This document shows positions 48,069 to 61,028 of a stretch of 64,000 bases of DNA, one piece after another. The notes beneath the pieces are model-generated. The model was given only the letters and a program-made list of their open reading frames with translations, made no database searches and had not been told where the DNA came from. The stretch is from NCBI RefSeq assembly GCF_036417845.1, contig NC_089994.1:12108001-12172000 (forward strand). Reading direction: 5' to 3'. Source of the stretch: Apteryx mantelli. Taxonomy: Eukaryota > Chordata > Aves > Apterygiformes > Apterygidae. The stretch's first letter is position 1, and every line of letters begins with the position of its first letter. A program made the translations under genes and the position numbers.

Positions 48069-51000
48069 GGGTATTAACAGCTTCTTGCTGTGGCATCAGC
48101 AGAGCAAGCTCAGGGGGGTTTACTCGGTTCATGACTGACCTCCTGTTTGCATGTTTACTCCTCCAACCGCCCTGTATTTGTACATGGGTAGAAAGAAACG
48201 TTCTGCTACATGACTGGATTTGACCAGAGATTAAAGCAGGTCTCCTGTGAAACACACTGGAGCCCATTAAAGAAAGGATTGTTTGCCAAACATTGTTGTA
48301 TGTCCTCCCGAGACCATAAAAAACATTGTTAGCTGAAGTAATAGTGGGAAATGATTGCATTCCTCTATCCTCCTCCTCGCCGCCACATGCAACGTGACCG
48401 CAAGCCCTTAATGAAATCTGTGAAGAGCTCTACAGTAGTTACCTTGAAAACTTTTTTATTGCCCTACATTTCTAGATAACAATGTGATGTTCTGCCTCTG
48501 TCCAGCATTAACAGTGCCAGCTGAGGGATTGAGATAGTCAACATCAAACAAAGGTACCTTGAATTTTTAATATTAAATACTTGCAGCAAAATTTTAAATA
48601 GTCAAGGGTAACTTTCTGTGTTTACATATTATTATCAGAATAACAAATAGCTTCAAGGATACAGCAACCTATTCTGTGCAAATGGAAAATGGTAAGATTA
48701 CTCTTATACATTATTTATTGAAAATTATTCCTGTGATTTTGTCCACTCCACTTTTTTTTTAATTATGTCTGGCATGAACTTCAAGTGCAAAGATTTGAGA
48801 TATTGCCAGAGAAGGTGGTATCTTAAGATGGGTCGTCTACTTCTGGATATCTGGGCTGTTATCTTCTCACTTGCTGCAAACATGCTGGGATTCATTGATA
48901 CTTTGCCATAAAGATCCTTTTGGGGGATCTTGATGCATCCCCTTGGGTGGCAGAGCATTTCTCAATGGGAAGATGTGCTGGAAATCACTGGTGGAAATGT
49001 AACCGAAGAGCTGACTCCACATTGCCAGCTGGTGAGTAACCACCACTGGTGGCAATAGCAGGAAGTGGTGCCACAGGGTGGCAGCCCATTCTGTGAATGC
49101 ATTCTAGGAAAGATTTTCTGGCTTCTTGAATAACTCCTTGTGAACCTTCCCTATTCAAAATATGAGGCCTTAGTTTTGGTGAAGCACTGAGATGAGATTG
49201 TAGTCTCTGTCCTCTACAGAGATTGTAGTTCCCTGAATTAAGTTTCAAAAAAATTGCACAAAAGGTAATGTTTTCTGAATATATTTTGCTGGCAGGAACT
49301 TGGAATCAAAGCCCTGCTAGTGTCAATAGGTAAAATTCCTCTAGTTTTGTCCTTTATTTAGTATCACTTCATTGATTTTTCACTGATGTTTATATTCTAC
49401 TTAGTTTCAAGTGCAAAGAGATCCCAAATCTCAAAGCAGAACTTTGCAAGACCAAGTTTGTATTTATTTTTTAAGGCAACTCTGTCAAGTTTTCACTCAT
49501 AAAGGATGCAAGCTAAAAGTCCAGTTAGAACAAGGACCAGGATCTCCCAGAAATCTTGAGAATGATGATCTTTAGTGTCCAATAAATCACATAAAATTAG
49601 GCAGAATACATGTCATCTGGAATTTAGTTGGGGTCTTTTTTAAATTTAAGTGTGGTACCATTAAAAATAAGAATAGAGTCACATGCATGGGGGCTGTAGG
49701 TTCTTTGGGGATTTTTGAAGAACATTTGAAAGCAGACTTCGGCTTCTCTGCTAATTTCTAATCAGCGTAATGCTTTGTGATGCAGCGTGCATACAGCCAC
49801 AGGCAGATCTGAATGGGCACACTAGGGGATAGAGTGGAAATTTCTTGCAGATGGTATTTCAAAACATATTGGTGATTCAAGTTAAGTTACCAAAAAAAGA
49901 CAAATACTTTCGACTATAGAAAGATCTGAGTGTGAGTTTTTAGCCGTTTTTCATGTTAATGAAAGGGCTTGTTTTAAAAGTGAGTGGAACTAGTTCTAGC
50001 ATTTTTTATCTGTCTAAATAGATACAAATATTAGACCATGATGATGTATTTCTGATGATATTTACCTGAGAAAATCAGAAATAGCTCCCTGAGATATAGG
50101 GCCTCTTACTTTATATGTGTAGCAGCTGCTTTTGAGGAGTCTAGTAATCTGAAATCTAAGGGGTTAATACTGTTTGCGAGTGGGGACCACCTTCATATGT
50201 TAACCACACATATGTATTGGGCCATCAGTCCCTGATTGCCAGTTCTTAAGGCTTTCTACAATACAAATCAAATAATTTGTCTGAGAGGAGGGAGGAGTCA
50301 AGCCTGGTAGAGCAGTAATGGTGTAAGAAAACAAGAGATCCATGTGTGTGTTCTGTGTTTTTTTCTATCCAAACTGACTGCACTGTGCGCATAAATTAAT
50401 CCCAGTTGCAGAGGCTTGGAATTTAAAAAGAAACAAAAAAGGACAAAAATGATTATCTAACTCTCAGAAAACCCCTGTCCCATGGTTCCCAGTGTAACTT
50501 CATGGAGAGCTTTATCCTGTCTGAGGATCTGCCTCTGTCCTGGCTTGAAATGGTTCTCTGTATTACAGGACAGAAATTCCTATAAATTTGGATTTTTTTT
50601 TTTCCTCAGGAAATGGGATGGAGAAGAGAGAGTTCTAAGGCTTAGAAGGCTTTTATTTTAAAAAAAAAGCTGCTGCTGTTCCTCATTCTGCAAATCATAC
50701 AGGCATGAAGTCCAATTGTTCAGTCTGAGAATGTGGGAAATTCCTAGGAGCAGAAGGATGCTGGGAAACGCATGCCTCTGTTGCAAGGGGAATTAATGTG
50801 ATGGTTAGGGCACAGGAGTTATTTGGGGGGTTGATTTCACGTAGCACAGGTTAATCAGCCTGTGCAGACTGTCATTCTCCTAATTCCTCTGTCAGGGTGC
50901 ATTTAGGAACCTGGTATCTGTTGAAACACCTTTTGTTAAAGTTGTACACAGCACGTCAGTGTAAAGCTGCAATTGATCTGAACAAATCAGTTCCCGCCAC

Positions 51001-54000
51001 AGCAAATACAAGGAGCTTCTAAGAAGGATTGGGAGGAACTCACATAAAAGTTACAGAAAACAAGATGTTACCTTTTTCCCATGTTATGTTTCTGATCGAT
51101 ATTAAAGGACATTTTTTCACTGATACAGGAAGTATTCGAGATTAGCACAGGAACAAGGATTTGGCCTGATCTCTTTCTGAGGAATATGTGTGATTTCTTT
51201 CTTAGATTTTTGAGTGCAAAATAAGAGAAAAAGGCAAGCAGGTATGAGAAAAGAGCTGCTGAGAATTCCAACAGTATGGGGTAGATTTAATATCGCTGTT
51301 TATTATAACCCTGAAAATGACCATGGACATCACTGTGTGCCAGAAAAGCAGAGGATGGATAGTACTAGTTGACTTCCCTTGGTTCCCCTTTAATATGAAG
51401 CACTGAAGCACCATGGGATAAGGAGCAGATGCATTATGCACACAGGAACAGTTAGGGGCGTGTCTTTATTTTAATGAATTTCTTCTTCTTCAAGGCTAAC
51501 TGCTGAGGACTGGGAGCAAGTAGTGTAGCCAAGGGAGCAACTGAAGTCAGATCAAAGTTAGTTGGCTAAGTTGACCATTTGCAGACTGTAAAGTCCTGAC
51601 ATAGGAGTTTTTTAAACAATGCATACAATGACGATGATCTCTCATACCTACAGGAGCAGTAGAAAAGGCAGTCGTTTCTTTGGCATTACATTTCGTTCTT
51701 GCAGCACTGTCATTCTGTTTGCTCTTTTGAAAAGATTCAGGCATTAGGGCTCAAAATTGGCTTTAGTTGCTTTGGCAAACCCTTGCTTTGCTGAGGACCC
51801 AAAAATGAATGAATGGAGGAAGTCAGTATTAATGCCGAATGTCCAAATACTGACAGGAGTGTCATAGTGCTTGCAGAGGTAGAGGAAAAACTATCCCAAT
51901 TTATTTTGCTGTCACTTAGGGGGAGGTAAAGCAGTTGCCCCCAAAACTGTTCATCAGTGTTGATGGCTTTATGGAGCTGCCTAGCAAGCTTGCAGCACCA
52001 ACCAGGATTGCACCTTATCTTGTATCTGCACATCCCCAAATAAATTCAGGTGAGGAAAAAGGAGAATGTGTTGATTTTCTTTTGTAATGATAAATCAAAA
52101 TGAAAGCTGTTCCACTGGGCAGCACAGGTCTGGGAAGGAGTAGCCATGGTGAAGACACCCCTTACCAGATTTTATAGACTTTTTATGAAAGCAGCTGTGG
52201 CTTCTTTTTAGATTAGTTGTAAATATAAGAGCTGCTTCTTTCAACGTACTTAGAGCATCAGTTTTCTGTACCAGTGCTCCTTTCTTCACATGTGTGAGTA
52301 CTTATGTGATTCGTACAGAGCGCCATCCTTGAGCTGAAAATGGGGAGAAAGTTGGAGCAAGTCTTGAACTCCAAAGTTTCCTGTTTTTTTTCCTTTTGGA
52401 TAGGGGAGAAAAATCCATCCTCAACAGAAAGAGAATGTTATGGAGTAATACAGTTAATACCCTCTGTTGAGAAGAAGAATTAGTAAGGAGCTGGAATCCT
52501 CTGCCTGATGGATTCAGGATCCATGAAGCTCATCAGTTTTGTAGCCTGTCATTGCTTTTGCCGCTGACTGGTCAGCAGTTGAGTCCCGTGCTGGCAAAGG
52601 ACGTGTTTACACTTGTCACATTTTCACTGTTGTGCCAGTGCAGAACAAGAGAGTAATGCCAGTTTATTTCTGCATCTGAAAAGTTACTATTAAATCTAGC
52701 AATAGCTGTAAAGCCTCAGTAGCCTTCTGGAGAAAAAAATCAGGCATTGAGCTGGCCTCTAAATTTAGCGAGTTAGCTGTCGTAAGTCTTCTGCTGTTCC
52801 CCCTGAAGTCACAGCAACATTTAGGTACTAAAAGGTAAGCATGAGTGTGCGATTAATCTGAGCCTTGGGTTCAACTGGGGTCACAATATGCATTGATCTG
52901 GTGGTTAAAAGTAGTATTTGCTAGCAGTAATGAGCAAGGATTCAATCATCTTTTTTAATATTTATTTTCCTCCTTTCATTGACCGTATGCCCACCAAAGG
53001 GCTTGTTCCTCTTCTTTCTCCTGCTGTGGTTATAAAACATGAACGCAGACTAACGTGCAGTCTTCCCAGGATGGAGCACGTTGGGTTTGCTTTTGTGCTA
53101 GAACTGCAAAGGAGGTTGCTGCAGGCCCTAAAAGTTTGTGAAGGAGAGAAACTCACTGTCATCTCCATCCCAGTGGTTCATTGGAAAAACATATCCTGTA
53201 TTATATACTTTAAAGATTCATGAAGCAGCTTTAGTTTTGTTTGCATTTCTTCCTGAAGGGTAAAGCTGTCAGAAGTCTCTAAATGTATTGCCAACTCCAT
53301 TTCCAAACTAAGTATATTAAGGTCTGCAAGCAAAACTCATTTTTGATGTTAGTAAGTTTACAGACAGGAGAGGAGGCAGGAGAAGGGGACTAGGAAAAAT
53401 TTTCTTTCCCTGGTAATCCACTGAACTACCAGCACTGCTGTAGTGCCAGCCCTTCACAAAAAATAGTGCAACTCCAACAGAATGGAAGACCAGCTTGGAT
53501 AAAGAGGGGACTTCATGCATTTCTGTTGGAGCAGATACAAATAGAGCAAAAACAATCAAGGAATGAATGAAGGTTTAGACAAAAGGTTTCCTTCTCTCTT
53601 CTGCCTACAAGCCCACAGGGCTGCCATGAACTGGTTGATGTGCAGCTGAGAAGCTTTTGTTTTCTCAATGCCCCAGTTTCTAATCTGCAACCTTTTCTTT
53701 GGTAGTTCATGATTGTTTTTTACAAGGTTCTGGTCTGTCAGCTGGAGAGTCTTTCTGGTTTCTTTATGCCTGTGTAGGCAGTGCTCACAGTTGGTCTTAA
53801 GGGGCTGGGAAATGTTAATCTGAGAAACCAGTTCTATGCAAGGGAGACCATGAGTGAAAATCATCTCCAGAGTAGAGAAAAAGGATCTGACATCCAGCGC
53901 TCTGTCATGTACAAAGGAAATACCTCTGGGTTGCCAGCCAGGCTCTGCGGTAGCCAATACAGAGCAAAAACCCTCAAAGAGTCTTCCCAAGACAGCAGCA

Positions 54001-55937
54001 GAATGCCTCAGGCTTGAGGCTTGGTGTGTTGTATGAAAGGTGCCTGAAGGGCTGTTTCGCATATCAGGTCAAATCCATTCTCAGCTGGCCCATGGAAATG
54101 ATTAGCTGTGGCATCATCAGCCTTTGCTTGGAATCGCTAGTCCTAAATGCATCCAGCGGCATGCTTCTCTCTGCAGCGCACACATCTGCCCTGGAGAGAG
54201 GCATTGCTCCTTGTGCAGACCTGAATTCAGTTGCCAGTTGTGCACTGTAAAAGCTGATGACAGCTTGCAGTACTAATGTAGGATCAGAGTAATAGCAAAT
54301 GTGAGCGATGCCTGGCCAGCTAGACCGTCGCTAACTGCCACATAGCTCAAATCTCTGCTCTTTGATAAGTTCTTCTGAACTCGGTAGTGTTAGACAGATG
54401 TTAATGAGGTTAGGGTTTGACTTTCAATTATTGTAATTGTCCTTGCTCACCCGGTAGCTGCAGTTCGTAAGTGATCAGACCTACAGCAGGAAAGTGTGGA
54501 GAGCTTGGCAGGACTCCCTCTTCCCTGGCTGAGTGCTGGACTTAGTGCACGTGCTGTGCACTCTCCGAGCATGGCAGTGAGCCTCTGCGCCCAGCGAAGG
54601 GCTGCCTTAAACACCAATGCACTTTACTGCACGTTATCGGTGCTGCCAGAAATGGATGATTTCTTACATTCTTAACTAAGTCCTTTTGGTGATCAGGTTG
54701 AAGCATGTCAGGGTCTATTTGCTGGGACACCTTCATGCAGTTTGAGGTCTTCATCTTCTGGTTACTTTTCATCTCAAAATGGTTAAAGTTTGAGTTTGAT
54801 GTTAAGCTTCTCCATCTGTAGCTCATAGGTTTCCTGCCTAATGATTTCGCTCCACCTCCAGACAGCTGCTCCAACTGTTTTCTGAGAGGATGCTTTATGG
54901 CTTATTAAAACTAATTAGACTTGTTATGGCCGTACTTTTTTCCTGAGACATCTCTAGAGTGATCTCTTATCTGCCGCCATTCCTCAAGACCAAAGTCAAG
55001 GGCTGCCCTGAGGACTTCACATGTCCTCCTGACACTCTGACTTCTCGACATTTCATGCAGGGAAGAGCACATTGCTGTGGGAGGGGAGGCTGCTGCTCTG
55101 TTTTTCACTGAAAGACGAATCAAGTTAGTCTGATACGCCCTAGAAGTCAGAAAGAGCAGAACTTCACTTTCATCCTTTCTCTTTCATGTTGGCTTTCCAG
55201 ACGAATACACAATTTTGTTTGTGGCCCAGAGACATCAGGAATCTTGAATGTCAGCAAAGGCAGGTGGTGTAGTTAATTGGGCGTCACAGTCCGTCACAGG
55301 TGAGAAGCTATAACCAACTGGCAAGGTCATGGCAGCTACCATGAGCACATATTCCAGTGGTGCAAGCCCCAAGGTGCCTAGTGGCAAGTGTAATTGTCAT
55401 CCCCATGTAGCAAATCTAGGCTCCTGTGTCCCTCTTTTGTGGCTGAAAGGCCTCATGTTCAGCTTGCAGCAATAACCTGCCCCTTCAAATGAGGAAAAAC
55501 AAAGCTTTTGGATCTTGGAGTGGCTTTGTGTTGCCAGCAAAGAGCAATTAATCAGTAACAAACCATTTGTTGCATTTTTTTACAAGTTATTCCATAATAT
55601 TTATGCCCTAAGATTGAATGGCTCTGATCAGGTATTACTGAAGTTGTTTCTAAGAGTCTGTGCTGTGCTTGCCATGGCACAAGTGACTGGGTTATCCATT
55701 GCAATGCACTCCGTCTGTTGTCAGCATCCCGGCAGGAGTGAAGTTGTTAAGACATTGTAACGGTATGGTGGGCATAGTTGTTCTTTGATGGTGGAGCATA
55801 ATTGCGTGCGACTATTGCTACTGTCACTGTTTGGCTTGGAGCGTCAATTGCTGGTTAGGGTTTCTTGGAATGAAGGAAGTATTAACTGTAAATTGCTGCG
55901 GCTGGGATCTAGTTACAGAATACATTGGGAAACATTT

Positions 55938-55985
55938 GGGCGCCAATCCAACAAAGCACTTAAGCACCCACTGATTTTTCAGAGA
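55938..55985. repeat. Palindromic GCACTTAAGCA-type repeat relic
   Basis: GGCGCCAATCCAACAAAGCA followed by CTTAAGCACCCACTG matches the left arm of the same sauropsid repeat as 47290..47410 (GATCCAGCAAAGCACTTAAG, CATGTGCTTAA from memory). The right arm was not found. Confidence 0.55.
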
Positions 55986-58014
55986 AGGCCCATTGCCTGG
56001 GATTGCTGGTGTTCTCAGACATCCTCTGAAGTGTTTGTTAGTGGACCAGTACTTTTCCCTGACTACCTCAGCACATCCATCTCATTTTCGGAAGTGACTG
56101 AAGGAGGTGAGAGTCCAAGGTTGACTGGAAATCTGCAGGAAGTAAACTCCTAAATCATTAATATACTTTGAAAAGTTTACTCAGCTGGACAGCTTTTCTT
56201 GCTGTTCTTCAGCCTTGCTGTAATAGATAAAATTACGACACCTTTTTAACCTCTGCCAAATTCTGAGATCTGCTTTTGTTCATCTAGGTATTCCTGTTGT
56301 AATTGGGTTACCCTAGATATTCTAATATGTGATGATTGGAGCACTCTTTCCAAATACAGACATAATGCAGTTTTTCAGCTATGTCCTGCTGACAGAGAAG
56401 GGGGAGAATTCACAGAAGGAAGTTACAGTCTGAAGTGACAAGAGTGACTTAACCCAGGAGGGATAATGAATTCAGAACAGCCCGTTATCAAAAGCAGCCC
56501 AGTGGTGCCCTGTAATGTGGGTAGTTGTTGAGCCCCAAGGCAGGAATAGAGCCTTGTAAACAGGAGAGCACTTAGAATCGCTCTTAGGATAATAATGCAT
56601 TGATTTAATATGAGGAAGAACGGATAGATCAAAAGTGGAGGTTATGATTTAGATGTTGAGTTGGAAATACTGATCTTCTCAGAACATATGTGGGAGGATG
56701 GAGAAACAGGGCTGGAGATTAGCCCTACCTAACCTGTCAATCTGGACAGAAAAGTAGGTCTTGGTCCCCAGGCGTTCCAGTCCACTTACCAGGAAAAACA
56801 AATACTTCTTCCTTCAGAAAAACTCAGCAAAATTTCTTGATCAGAAGGCAAAGGAAGCCCAGCCTAAACCACTGTGGTCTTGCACTATTTCAGCAGTTTG
56901 CAATTATTTTCTAGCCAAGATACTTTGCTCCTTCTACAGCTACCACTCTACCTCCAATGCCTGTGCCCATCTTTCCTTGCCCTTGCTTGCCCCTCTGCAT
57001 TGCAAATGCTGTTTTTGCTGCCCTCTCATCCTCCCTGTTCCTCCTCCTCCTCTGCCACAGCATCCCTTCATCTCCCCAGGCTTTGGCCATGCTTTTTTTT
57101 CCTTCACTTCTTCCCTACTCCTCCAAGTGCTGATGCGGGAGACGTGGCCCTGGGTGGGCTCCCTCTGCCTCACTCTCCCTGGCGATGCACCCACTAGTTG
57201 GTACCTGTCTGATTTACTGAAATGCAATTTGCTGTGCCCTGCTGATACAAGTGAGGCACGGAGGCAAATTGCTGCCAGATCAAAGATGTCCCTAATCAAG
57301 GGAAATCTTGCAAGGTCCGTGCTTTTAGCTGATGGCTGTTTTGTGTTACAGAAATATTCCTGATGGATTTCTTTGATACTTTGGTGTGGTCAAGAGGAAA
57401 ATCACATTCAAAGAGAAATTCAAAAAGGAGGCTATATCAGAGCAGTCACAGCTCCTGTAAATCTCTGTCTTTGTTCTGGCTTTATTTTTAGGTTGTATAC
57501 CAATCCTATGTAGAAGTTCGACCCAGTGGTGGTCTTTATGGTGCAGGTCACTAGCAAGCAGCCAGGACGTAGCCATAGTAACACCGTAATCAATGCCGAG
57601 TACTCCAGGTCTCTCAGCAAAAAGTGCTGGGATGAGTAGGAATTATGAATAATTGCTCTTTTCTAGAATTCATAACTGATTTCCAGAGGTTACCCAACAG
57701 TCAAGCGGTTGCTCTCCCCCTACATCCAATAACTGTGGATAGTGGGGAGAAAAGTGATCATTATGCCAAAGTAATGAGCAAAGAGGTCAGAAAGTTTGAT
57801 AAGAGCAGGAGAAGTCATTTTCTGTGATATCATTAGCAGTATTTTAGAGAGCAGGTTTAGTAATTGCTATGGTAATTCTGAATGGCTTTTGACTGTGAGA
57901 ACATGTAGGTAATTTTTTAAAGTTAGCATCTTTGCTAGTGGGAGAGAATTTCATTAAAACAAAGCAGCAGGGTGCTGCAGAGGGGCACGGATGGTGCTTG
58001 GGGGAAGCAGCGCT

Positions 58015-58085
58015 TCTGCTCTGTGCTGCGTGACTTTGCAGCTCCCTCCTCCGGGCCTCAGTTTTTCTTCTCAGAATGGTCTATG
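58015..58085 (+). mobile_element. MIR-like SINE relic
   Basis: GCTCTGTGCTGCGTGACTTT, CAGCTCCCTCCTCCGGGCCT and CAGTTTTTCTTCTCAGAATGG match the central MIR order (CTGTGTGACCTT, CACTTAACCTCTCTGGGCCTC, AGTTTCCTCATCTGTAAAATGG from memory). It ends about 680 bases before exon 3. Confidence 0.55.
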
Positions 58086-58761
58086 GTGACTTGTATGCAT
58101 CAGTGAGCAAGCACACGAGGGAACTGGGAATCTCAGCAATTAGCTGGATACCGAGGTGATGTCTCAGACAGGGCAAATCAGTTTTATAAATGTCCCACTG
58201 TAGGCAAGTCTGTACAACAAACAAGCATCATATGTTTGTTACTGCTGCGCAAGCAACAATTCAGAAATGGAAGCAAATGCTCTTTGTCTGGGCAAATCCA
58301 AAGTTTGCTTGAGTAGGTCCTGGTTTTATGAGTATGAGATCTAACTCGGGGCTAATGGCAGAACTTCAGAGGTTTCCTCGGGAGCACGGGCAAGCCACAG
58401 CATGGTGGGGTTTTCCAGGGTGTTTTTGAGCAGAGTCGTTGATACTCCCGTGGTTTTCATGAGAAGCTTTTAACCCTCCAGAAACTGCGTTCCCCTACAA
58501 ATCTGTATGCATGCAGATATGCTTGTGTTTTCACCAAGCTGATGAAAAATTAGCTGCCCCCAGCTATGCCGCTTCTCTTCAGCTTTTGCCGGGTCTTCAT
58601 TTGCACTCAAATGAAGCTTTGCTTCGGAGCTGCCATTTATCCAGGTAGGTTAGAAGGAACAAGGTGGCAAATCCACGTGTGCTGGAGAGCGAAGGAGGAT
58701 GGGGGGACAATTTGTTTTCAGTGTTTTGCTGGGGCTTCAATTCTTCCTTTGTTCCCTCTAG

Positions 58762-58928
58762 GTGCAAACAGATGACTTACCCCGATGACCTGCCCCAGAT
58801 CTCCGTGGTCTTTATATTTGTCAACGAGGCGCTGTCCGTCATCCTGCGCTCCGTGCACAGCGTTGTGAATCATACCCCGTCGCACTTGCTCAAAGAGATC
58901 ATTCTGGTGGATGACAACAGTGACAATG
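58762..58928 (+). CDS. GALNT9: GALNT9 coding exon 3 (residues 142-196; codons 141 and 197 split)
   Basis: The acceptor TTCCCTCTAG is followed by G, completing codon 141 (Lys). The frame runs 55 codons and one base to donor GTGAAC at 58929 (phase 1). This exon starts the GT-A glycosyltransferase domain: [17 protein letters not shown] (residues 150-166), a [20 protein letters not shown] helix region (167-186) and the [10 protein letters not shown] strand (187-196), which in GT27 enzymes helps bind UDP. Most GalNAc-transferases have FHNEAWS where this protein has FVNEALS (His to Val at 161, Trp to Leu at 165), a hallmark of the GALNT8/9/17/18 branch. N177-H-T is an N-glycosylation sequon, although the following Pro lowers the odds of its use. 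Confidence 0.97.
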
Positions 58929-59139
58929 GTGAACACACGTAACTTTTCCTCTAAGTACTGTGTCCTGTGTCCCTAATGGACGTGAAATGCAAATCAAAAG
59001 GTTACTTCAGGCTTGAGTGCATTTTTCTAATGTTGGACTGAAACAGTATTGAGTCAGTCTGCATTTAAACAGCTGGGGAGGAAGGTCGTATGTGCAACCA
59101 CTGATTTATGGCCCAATAATAAGTTGATATAAATTAACT

Positions 59140-59180
59140 TACCTCCTTTGAAGTCAGTAGAATTTGCAAGAGTTTGTTTC
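59140..59180. repeat. Possible ancient amniote repeat relic
   Basis: CTTACCTCCTTTGAAGTCAG followed by TAGAATTTGCAAGAG resembles the CTCCCATTGAAGTCAATGG, AATTTTGC motif common in sauropsid repeats (from memory). Very short. Confidence 0.3.
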
Positions 59181-59512
59181 TTTGATGAGGTGGTCAATTG
59201 GCCAGTTTTACAAAGCTATGAATAAATATTTATTATTTATATAACAAATAAACGTTATGTGGATAAACCCTGCTGATTTCATTGGAATTCCCCGTGGGAT
59301 GAATGGCATTTGTACAGGCAATCTTAATATAGAAACAACCCTTTTCTCCAAGTTTTCAGGTCCAGAAGAATATCATCATTAACAGACCAAAAGTTTAAAT
59401 TCTGCTTCCAAAGAAAAGTAAGGCTGCAGATTCTCCTTAAAGATAGTTTCAGCTCTTACATGGAAGCACACCCTGCTTTTGCTTGATTTATCTGGGTGTT
59501 AATAATACTGGA

Positions 59513-59543
59513 TTTTGCTTTTGCTTTTGCTTTTTTTTTTTTT
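59513..59543 (+). repeat. (TTTTGC)3 plus T13
   Basis: Three perfect TTTTGC units are followed by 13 T residues. Simple repeat in intron 3. Confidence 0.9.
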
Positions 59544-61028
59544 GATGTAGGAAATAAATTAGATCTGAGAATGAAACAACAAAATGGACACACAGCACCT
59601 GCAACTTGCAGGTCATGTAATTCATTAATGTAAAAATAGCACTTCTATTAACAGCCATCAAAGTGAAAACACGCATGAGCATGTGTAGGCTGCTAGTGAT
59701 CCGCGTGTTTTGTAGGACACTAGGGCAAGAAGTGCCTATAGGAGGCAGGTGGCTGATGGAGTTGTTGTGTTTCAAGTTGTTAGAGCTTAGACTCCTAGAA
59801 CTGTTGCAGCTTCTCAAATCATATTTGTTAAAATAAGGCTTCAGGTTTAGCATTTCCTCCACTACTCAAGAGCTTTAAAACTTTCAGTTTTTAGTTGCTG
59901 TTCTTTTTCAAGAACCCCAAAGAGAACAGAGGATTGAAACAAACCATTAAAATACAAGTAAGCCCCAAAATAGATAGGTTCAAGAAACCTCTTGTCCAAT
60001 TCTGCTTTCAGTCACAGCAGTGTAACCTGTGGAGTAGATATCTAAGACTGCAAAGTGTTTCAGTCAGTGTAATACAGAGAATTGGACTCATGGTTTCTCA
60101 GTGAGCTCTTATGGGACTTTTCTCCATCGTTCTTCTAGGTAAGTGGAGATTTATCAGGTCTTTGATTTGGATGCTGATGGTTCTGCTGTGTTATATGGAT
60201 CAGAAAAATGAAGTTTCTCATGTCTTGGAAGCTTCTACTGGTTTTCTTAATAAATATATATGAGTAAAAGTCTCATTGCAAATAAGTTGTAGCATAAATG
60301 GATTACTAAACTAGACTGATTTTTTTAAAATATGTAGACCATTTTAGTAATTTGCCTGTTTATAAGCCTATTGAAATGAAGCTGAATAAAGGAGTGAAGG
60401 AGTTCTGCCCTACCTGTGGCTGAATGCCTGAAACTGAACAGAGAAAAAGGAGTCTGTTTGAAATATTCAATGTTTGTTTAGCTTAAAGAGTAAGAAGCCT
60501 GGTGTTGAGGAGTCTTAATTATATTTAAGGGGAAAGCCTTAAAATTAAGGGAAATTGATTCTGATCTGAATAAGGTCTTAATGCAAAATCCATTGAAGTT
60601 GCTTGTCAAACTCTTACTGATCAGCATAAATCCACCAGTCTTCCATGTTATACTGCCGTAGGGTCAGAATTGCTCCTGTAGAGGCCACTTGCAGCCTGCT
60701 GGAAATGATCAGAGTGTTAGAACAGTAATTATTTTTAAAAACATTTAGACAAACTACCTCTCTAAAACAATATGCACATCCTTGAGGCCATATTATACCT
60801 GTGTGAGTCTACAGTAACTGCTCTGATGTGTATAGGGTTTCTCCTAGCTGATATCCCTGGAACTGATCCTTGCCACAGTTGCAGTACTTGGTTTGTATTC
60901 GTGAAGGTGACTAAAGATTTGGGAATATTTAAGAATTTCTTTCCCTGAATAAATCAGATTCAAATGTAATATCATAAGGCTATGTTTTTTTTTAATTCTG
61001 AATATTTTTGTGTTTCTTTGCCCTACAG

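Larger units (their letters stand above)
34300..58761 (+). other. GALNT9: GALNT9 intron 2 (24.5 kb)
   Basis: Bounded by donor GTAAGT and acceptor TTCCCTCTAG. No nested gene is supported. It contains an A-rich run (34719-34741), ancient repeat relics (about 35588, 36645, 39140, 44028, 47290, 47525, 55938, 58015), an AT-rich block at 41080-41330 that may be another old repeat, and a tRNA-like relic at 47950-48070. The longest frame (TTG-initiated, 56761-57363) crosses a pyrimidine-rich tract and is unrecognised. I see nothing in the remainder. Confidence 0.85.
58929..61028 (+). other. GALNT9: GALNT9 intron 3 (2.1 kb)
   Basis: Bounded by donor GTGAAC and acceptor TTTGCCCTACAG. It contains a possible old repeat piece at 59140..59180 and a (TTTTGC)3-T13 simple repeat at 59513..59543. 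I see nothing else in it. Confidence 0.9.

Noticed and set aside
56761..57363. 200-codon plus-strand ORF, the longest outside the GALNT9 exons
   Set aside because: It begins at TTG rather than ATG and runs through a pyrimidine-rich tract giving Leu/Pro/Ser/Cys-rich sequence. No family is recognised, and it lies wholly inside intron 2.
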